This document shows, one piece after another, positions 6,064 to 9,547 of a stretch of 9,547 nt of DNA. A model generated the notes under the pieces. It searched no databases. It had not been told where the DNA came from and saw only the letters and a program-made list of their open reading frames with translations. Made by a program: the position numbers and the translations under genes. The number at the start of each line of letters is the position of its first letter. Positions within the stretch are counted from its first letter, which is position 1. This DNA is from Pseudomonadota bacterium (GTDB taxonomy: Bacteria > Pseudomonadota > Alphaproteobacteria > UBA8366 > JADFVY01), in the NCBI GenBank assembly GCA_030671915.1, contig DAOVHN010000045.1, positions 1 through 9,547 on the forward strand, in the 5' to 3' direction.

Positions 6064-6094
6064 GGGCCCGGGGATGTTAAATGTCCCCGAACCC
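6064..6094 (-). other. Hairpin between binding-protein and permease genes
   Basis: Imperfect inverted repeat: CGGGGA (6069-6074) pairs with TCCCCG (6084-6089), and after a 2x2 internal loop GGG (6064-6066) pairs with CCC (6092-6094). It lies in the 63-base gap directly after the binding-protein gene. In maltose-type ABC operons a hairpin here protects the upstream mRNA or stops some transcripts, giving an excess of binding protein over permease. That role is inferred from position. Confidence 0.5.
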
Positions 6095-6111
6095 GCGCGC
6101 CCGACTTTCGA

Positions 6112-7395
6112 TCAGCGGTAGCGCTTCAGAACCTTGTCCGCCTGGCTCTGGGCGGAACCCAGGGCTTCGGCGGGGGTCTTGGCACCGGTCAGGACCGACT
6201 GGATGGCGTCATCCAGCAGCTTGCGCACACGGCCCGTCTGGTAGGTGGAAAGCTCCGCCGTCGCGAACTCCAACTGGTCGCGGGCGACCGCGGCCGGCGG
6301 GAATTCGACGACATATTTCTTCAGCGCGTCCGTCTCGTAGGCGTCGGGACGAGTACCGAGATAACCGGTCTTGATGCTCCATTCGGCGGTGCGCCCGGGC
6401 TGGGTCAGGAAGCGGATCAGCTTCATCGACGCGGCCTGTTCCTCGGGCGAGCTCTTCTTGAAGATATAGAAATTGCCACCGCCCGTAGGCGTGCCGCGGC
6501 GCTTGCCGGCCGGCAGCATGGCGACACCGAAATCGAACTTTGCGTTCTTCTTGACCGTGGTCAGATTGCCGGTCGAATGCCACATGATGGCGGTCTTGCC
6601 CTCAAGGAAGTTCTGGCGCAGCGTGCCCCATTCGATGGTGCCCGACGGCATGACCTTGTGTTTTTCGCCCAGGTCGCGCCAGAACTGCAGCGCCTCGATG
6701 GTGGCCGGCGCGTCGAAATTGGTCTCGTTGCCGGCGCTGTTCATCAACACCTGGTCATTCTGCATGGCCAGCGCCCCGAACATCCAGTAGGGGTAACCGG
6801 TCGATGGGATCATCATTCCCCAGCGGTCCATCTGGCCGGCGGTACCTTTGTTCAGCTTCTTGCCGGCCGACACCAGTTCGTCCCAGGTTGCCGGGGGTTT
6901 ATTCGGATCCAGCCCCGCCTCGCGGAAGGCATCCTTGTTGTAATACATGACGATAGTCGAACGCTGGAACGGAATGCCCCAGGTCTTGCCGCCGGTCTTG
7001 CCGTTTTCCATCAACGCCGGATAGAAGCTGTTCAGCCAGGTTTTTTCCTCGTCGGTCTTGACGATATCGTCGAACGCGACAATGGCGTCCTGTTCGATCA
7101 ATTCGTAGATGTCGATCGAGAACATGACGGAAAGCTGCGCCGGCTCGCCGCTCTTCAGGGCCGCCAGCGCCTTGATGCGGGCATCGTTGTAGTTGCCGGC
7201 ATAGATGGCCTTCACCTTGATGTCCGGATTTTCCTTCATGAAGTCGGCCACCAGCCCATCGACCACCTTGGTCAGCGAGCCACCGACGGCGACGGGATAA
7301 TACATGGTGAGCTCCACCGCGGCCGCGGGCGCGGTGAACGCGAACGCCCCGGCCAGTGCGGCGGCGGCGATAGTCTGTTTCAGCTTTCGGTACAT
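6112..7395 (-). CDS. ugpB: Periplasmic substrate-binding protein, UgpB-like
   Basis: A 427-residue extracytoplasmic binding protein (E. coli UgpB is 438) that captures the solute for the ABC importer. The ATG at 7395 has a strong AAGGAGG site 8 bases upstream. Residues 1-26 are a classic signal peptide (MYRKLKQ, Ala-rich core, APAAA) with cleavage before VELT. Segments I recognise from UgpB include VVDGLVADFMKENPDIKV (44-61), AGNYND, PFQRSTIVMYYNKDAF (142-157), AGLDP..PP.TWDEL (160-174), HSTGNL (273-278), KFDFGVAMLP (286-295), a GGG turn (305-307) and EWSIKTGYLGT (338-348). By recalled alignment some UgpB ligand positions are kept (Ser in RST, Ser/Gly in HSTGNL, the Gly turn, Tyr in TGY) and others differ around 198-206, so the ligand may be glycerol-3-phosphate, a glycerophosphodiester or a related compound rather than certainly glycerol-3-phosphate. 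Confidence 0.88.
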   Translation of the reverse strand: MYRKLKQTIAAAALAGAFAFTAPAAAVELTMYYPVAVGGSLTKVVDGLVADFMKENPDIKVKAIYAGNYNDARIKALAALKSGEPAQLSVMFSIDIYELIEQDAIVAFDDIVKTDEEKTWLNSFYPALMENGKTGGKTWGIPFQRSTIVMYYNKDAFREAGLDPNKPPATWDELVSAGKKLNKGTAGQMDRWGMMIPSTGYPYWMFGALAMQNDQVLMNSAGNETNFDAPATIEALQFWRDLGEKHKVMPSGTIEWGTLRQNFLEGKTAIMWHSTGNLTTVKKNAKFDFGVAMLPAGKRRGTPTGGGNFYIFKKSSPEEQAASMKLIRFLTQPGRTAEWSIKTGYLGTRPDAYETDALKKYVVEFPPAAVARDQLEFATAELSTYQTGRVRKLLDDAIQSVLTGAKTPAEALGSAQSQADKVLKRYR

Positions 7396-7448
7396 GACGT
7401 TTGCCTCCTTGATCTTCCTTGGTTGTTAAATTGATCCCGGCCGGACGC

Positions 7449-8543
7449 CTATTCGTCAGCGCCTGGACCGGATTGAATCGCCGCGGCGGGCGGGTCGGCA
7501 TAACCGATCCGCCGTCCCGTCGCGGCGTCGAACATGTGGGCGCTTTCCCGTGGCCAGCTCAGCCTGACGGTTTCGCCGTTGTTTACCTTGCGATGGCCCG
7601 GCACGCGGACAAGCACGTCCTGCTTGCCGGCACGCGCCGTGACGATGGTATCCGCACCCAGGTAATCCGAGGCGATCAGCGCCGCCGGCAGGCCATCGCC
7701 GGCGGAGATTTCGATATGCTCGGGGCGGATCCCAAGCCGCCGTCCAGCGCCCGCGCCCCCCGTCACGACATGGCCGACGCCCTCGATCACGGCGCCATCC
7801 GCCCCGTCCGCGACGTCGATCAGGTTCATCGGCGGGGCGCCGATCAAGCTGGCGACGAAGGTGCTGGCGGGCAGGCTGTACAACTCGTCCGGGGCGCCGT
7901 CCTGTTCGATGCGGCCGTCGCGCAGCAGGATGATCCGGTCGGCCATGCTCATGGCCTCGGTCTGATCGTGGGTGACATAGATCACCGTCATGCCGAGGCG
8001 CTGCTGCAACTCGCGAATTTCGACGCGCATGGCATGGCGCAGCTTGGCGTCCAGGTTGGACAGCGGCTCGTCCATCAGGCAAATCGGATTTTCCGCGATA
8101 ATCGCGCGGGCCAGGGCGACACGCTGGCGCTGGCCGCCGGAAAGCTGGGCCGGCCGGCGATCCAGCAGCTCATCCAGCCCGACCAGTTCGGCCACCCGGC
8201 GCAGCCGCGCATCCCGTTCGCCGCTTTCCACCCGGCGCACCTTCAGGCCGAAAATAATGTTCTCGCGCACATTCAAATGCGGGAACAGCGCGTAGGACTG
8301 GAAAACCATCGACAGATTGCGGCGAGCGGGCGGCTCGTCCGTCATGTCGCCACCGTTGATCCGCACCCGGCCGGCCGTAACCTCCTCCAGCCCCGCGATC
8401 ATTCGCAGCGTGGTGGATTTGCCGCATCCCGAGGGCCCCAGCAGCACGACGAAACTGCCCGCCTCGACCGCGAACGAAACGTCGTCGACCGCCATCGTCG
8501 CGTCCCAGCGTTTGGTCACACCGTCAAGTTCGATCGCATGCAT
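7449..8543 (-). CDS. ugpC: ABC transporter ATPase, UgpC/MalK-type
   Basis: A 364-residue ATP-binding subunit that powers the importer (E. coli UgpC is 356). I chose the ATG at 8543 (MHAIELDGVTKRW), preceded by AGGGA about 8 bases upstream; the extra 26 codons further upstream would run through the candidate operator and promoter. Walker A is GPSGCGKST (36-44), the Q-loop Q82, the ABC signature LSGGQRQR (134-141), Walker B ICLMDEP (154-160) with catalytic E159, the D-loop SNLD (162-165) and the switch H192 in VTHDQTEA. The C-terminal third is the MalK-type TOBE/regulatory domain (GIRPEHIEIS). It is the first transporter gene, 77 bases after the regulator, and probably has its own promoter in that gap. 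ATPases of this group are often promiscuous, so the name follows the context. Confidence 0.92.
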   Translation of the reverse strand: MHAIELDGVTKRWDATMAVDDVSFAVEAGSFVVLLGPSGCGKSTTLRMIAGLEEVTAGRVRINGGDMTDEPPARRNLSMVFQSYALFPHLNVRENIIFGLKVRRVESGERDARLRRVAELVGLDELLDRRPAQLSGGQRQRVALARAIIAENPICLMDEPLSNLDAKLRHAMRVEIRELQQRLGMTVIYVTHDQTEAMSMADRIILLRDGRIEQDGAPDELYSLPASTFVASLIGAPPMNLIDVADGADGAVIEGVGHVVTGGAGAGRRLGIRPEHIEISAGDGLPAALIASDYLGADTIVTARAGKQDVLVRVPGHRKVNNGETVRLSWPRESAHMFDAATGRRIGYADPPAAAIQSGPGADE

Positions 8544-8581
8544 TCTCGGTTCCCTGCAGGTTCGCCATGTATCCCGGCGAT

Positions 8582-8628
8582 TTAATATCCGGCGTTCGTT
8601 CTGGATAAATGTAAGAAACATTACATTT
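8582..8628 (-). promoter_or_regulatory. Candidate repressor operator and promoter of the transporter operon
   Basis: A perfect 22-bp inverted repeat, AAATGTAA (8607-8614), six bases, TTACATTT (8621-8628), overlaps the TAA stop of the glpR-like gene. Downstream on the minus strand a TATTAA (-10-like, 8587-8582) lies 16 bases after a weak TTTATC (-35-like) that touches the repeat, so a bound repressor would cover the -35 region. The repeat shares TGTAA-N6-TTACA with the site upstream of glpR. Confidence 0.6.
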
Positions 8629-9412
8629 TTGTATCATTTTCTACCACCAACCGTACATCGCCGGTATCCAGTTGCGCCGCAATATCGGCGGGCGGTGCGG
8701 TATCGGTATACAGCGCGTCGATCTTCGATACGTGGGCGAACCGGATCATGGCGTCGCCGTGGAACTTGCTGCCGTCCACCACGACAAACCGCTGGCGGGC
8801 GATCTCCATGGCGGCCAGCGAGACCTGGACGTCGCGGTAATCGTAGTCCAGCATCTGGCCGTCATGGTCTATGGCGCCGATGCCGAATACGCCGTACTGG
8901 ACGCGAAAATCCCGCAGGAATTCGGCCGTTGCCTCGCCGGTCACCGCGCGGTCCCGGTTGCGGACCATGCCGCCGGCCAGGACGATCTCGAAATCCGTGT
9001 TCTCGCAGAAAATGGAGGCCACGACGATATGGTTGGTGATGATGCGCAGCCCGCTATGCCCAACCAGCGCCTCGCATACCGCCTCCACCGTGGTACCGAT
9101 ATCCATGAAGACAGAGCTGTTGTCGGGAATGTCGCGAGCCACCGCGGCGGCGATGCGCCGCTTCTCGTCCGCGTGGCGAACACGCCGGTTGGTGTAGGCC
9201 AGCCTGTCGGTACCCGGCGGCAACCCGGCGCCCCCGTGATAGCGCTCCAGCAGGTTGCGCCGGCTGAGTTCGATGACCTCCCGGCGGATCGTCTGCGCCG
9301 AAACGCCGAGCCGTTCCGCCATCGATTCTATGGAGGCGAAACCGCTCTCGCGCACGGCGCGGATAACCGCGTCCTGGCGTTTAGTCAGCCCGTCATCATC
9401 GATTTTCTTCAA
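8621..9412 (-). CDS. glpR: DeoR-family repressor, GlpR-like
   Basis: A 263-residue transcriptional repressor (E. coli GlpR is 252). The start is TTG at 9412, with AGGGAG 6 bases upstream; no ATG or GTG gives a sensible alternative. Residues 10-62 are the DeoR winged helix-turn-helix (ASIESMAERLGVSAQTIRRE, then LSRRNLLERYHGGA). The remaining DeoRC effector domain carries DIGTT, HSGLRIITN, VLAGGMVRNRD, TGEAT..FL..F and GIGAID.DGQMLDYDY, each closely matching E. coli GlpR, which releases DNA on binding glycerol-3-phosphate. The late motif VVDGSKF is also typical. It heads the ugp-like genes, and inverted repeats of one type lie on both sides of it, consistent with autoregulation and control of the importer. 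The effector is inferred by homology. Confidence 0.9.
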   Translation of the reverse strand: MKKIDDDGLTKRQDAVIRAVRESGFASIESMAERLGVSAQTIRREVIELSRRNLLERYHGGAGLPPGTDRLAYTNRRVRHADEKRRIAAAVARDIPDNSSVFMDIGTTVEAVCEALVGHSGLRIITNHIVVASIFCENTDFEIVLAGGMVRNRDRAVTGEATAEFLRDFRVQYGVFGIGAIDHDGQMLDYDYRDVQVSLAAMEIARQRFVVVDGSKFHGDAMIRFAHVSKIDALYTDTAPPADIAAQLDTGDVRLVVENDTKM

Positions 9413-9475
9413 ACCGATCTCCCTGAGCGTGGGAACTGTCGTCCCTTATCCCCAGCATAACCCGAAGATAACCGG

Positions 9476-9495
9476 TTTGTAATTTATCTTACAAA
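9476..9495. promoter_or_regulatory. Candidate GlpR-type operator upstream of the repressor gene
   Basis: Perfect inverted repeat TTTGTAA (9476-9482), six bases, TTACAAA (9489-9495), about 64 bases upstream of the TTG start. It shares the TGTAA-N6-TTACA core and the exact spacing with the repeat before the ATPase gene. Minus-strand -35/-10-like elements overlap it (for example TTGTAA, 18 bases, TATCTT), which fits autorepression. The rest of the 135-base leader and upstream DNA (9413-9547) shows no other gene. Confidence 0.6.
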
Positions 9496-9547
9496 TAATT
9501 CCGCATAACGGCATGGAAGGCTGGTCGCGGCTCTCATAATCGTGACA

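Noticed and set aside
7419..8585. Plus-strand frame of 388 codons opposite the ATPase gene
   Set aside because: The minus-strand frame has every ABC ATPase motif; the plus frame shows none and spans into neighbouring regulatory DNA.

Overview
The window is GC-rich, gene-dense DNA that looks like a free-living proteobacterium, most likely an alphaproteobacterium (inference from codon use, protein character and the combination of genes; no rRNA or other phylogenetic marker is present). Every gene I can support lies on the minus strand, so transcription runs from high to low coordinates. I see no tRNA, rRNA, CRISPR array, insertion sequence or attachment site.

Region A (about 9547 down to 3498) is a glycerol-3-phosphate-type ABC import locus in the order glpR-like DeoR repressor, ugpC-like ATPase, ugpB-like binding protein, ugpA-like and ugpE-like permeases, then an endonuclease/exonuclease/phosphatase (EEP) family hydrolase. 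The last three genes are joined by two ATGA start/stop overlaps. The repressor resembles E. coli GlpR along its whole length and the binding protein resembles UgpB. Two inverted repeats with the same layout, TGTAA-N6-TTACA, lie upstream of the repressor and just upstream of the ATPase gene, and are good candidates for the repressor's operators. The EEP enzyme has no signal peptide and sits where ugpQ (a cytosolic glycerophosphodiesterase) sits in E. coli, so it may be a non-homologous replacement that cleaves an imported phosphodiester.

Region B (3497 to 3103) is a 395-base gap, more AT-rich than its surroundings. It carries a near-perfect sigma-54 promoter (TGGCACG-N4-TTGC) facing the next operon, a 17-bp palindrome about 145 bases upstream of the predicted transcription start where an enhancer-binding protein could bind, an FNR/IHF-like AT-rich site between them, a nine-C homopolymer, and a hairpin that may end the ugp transcript.

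Region C (3102 to 35) is a compact signalling and electron-transfer module: a stand-alone CheY-like receiver, a second receiver fused to a tandemly duplicated hydrophobic hairpin, and a secreted 13-heme c-type cytochrome with a C-terminal membrane anchor. A sigma-54 promoter, two phospho-receivers without DNA-binding domains and a large multiheme cytochrome suggest an inducible anaerobic or alternative electron-transport pathway whose remaining parts (kinase, enhancer-binding protein, quinone-interacting or terminal enzyme) lie outside the window, probably beyond position 1.
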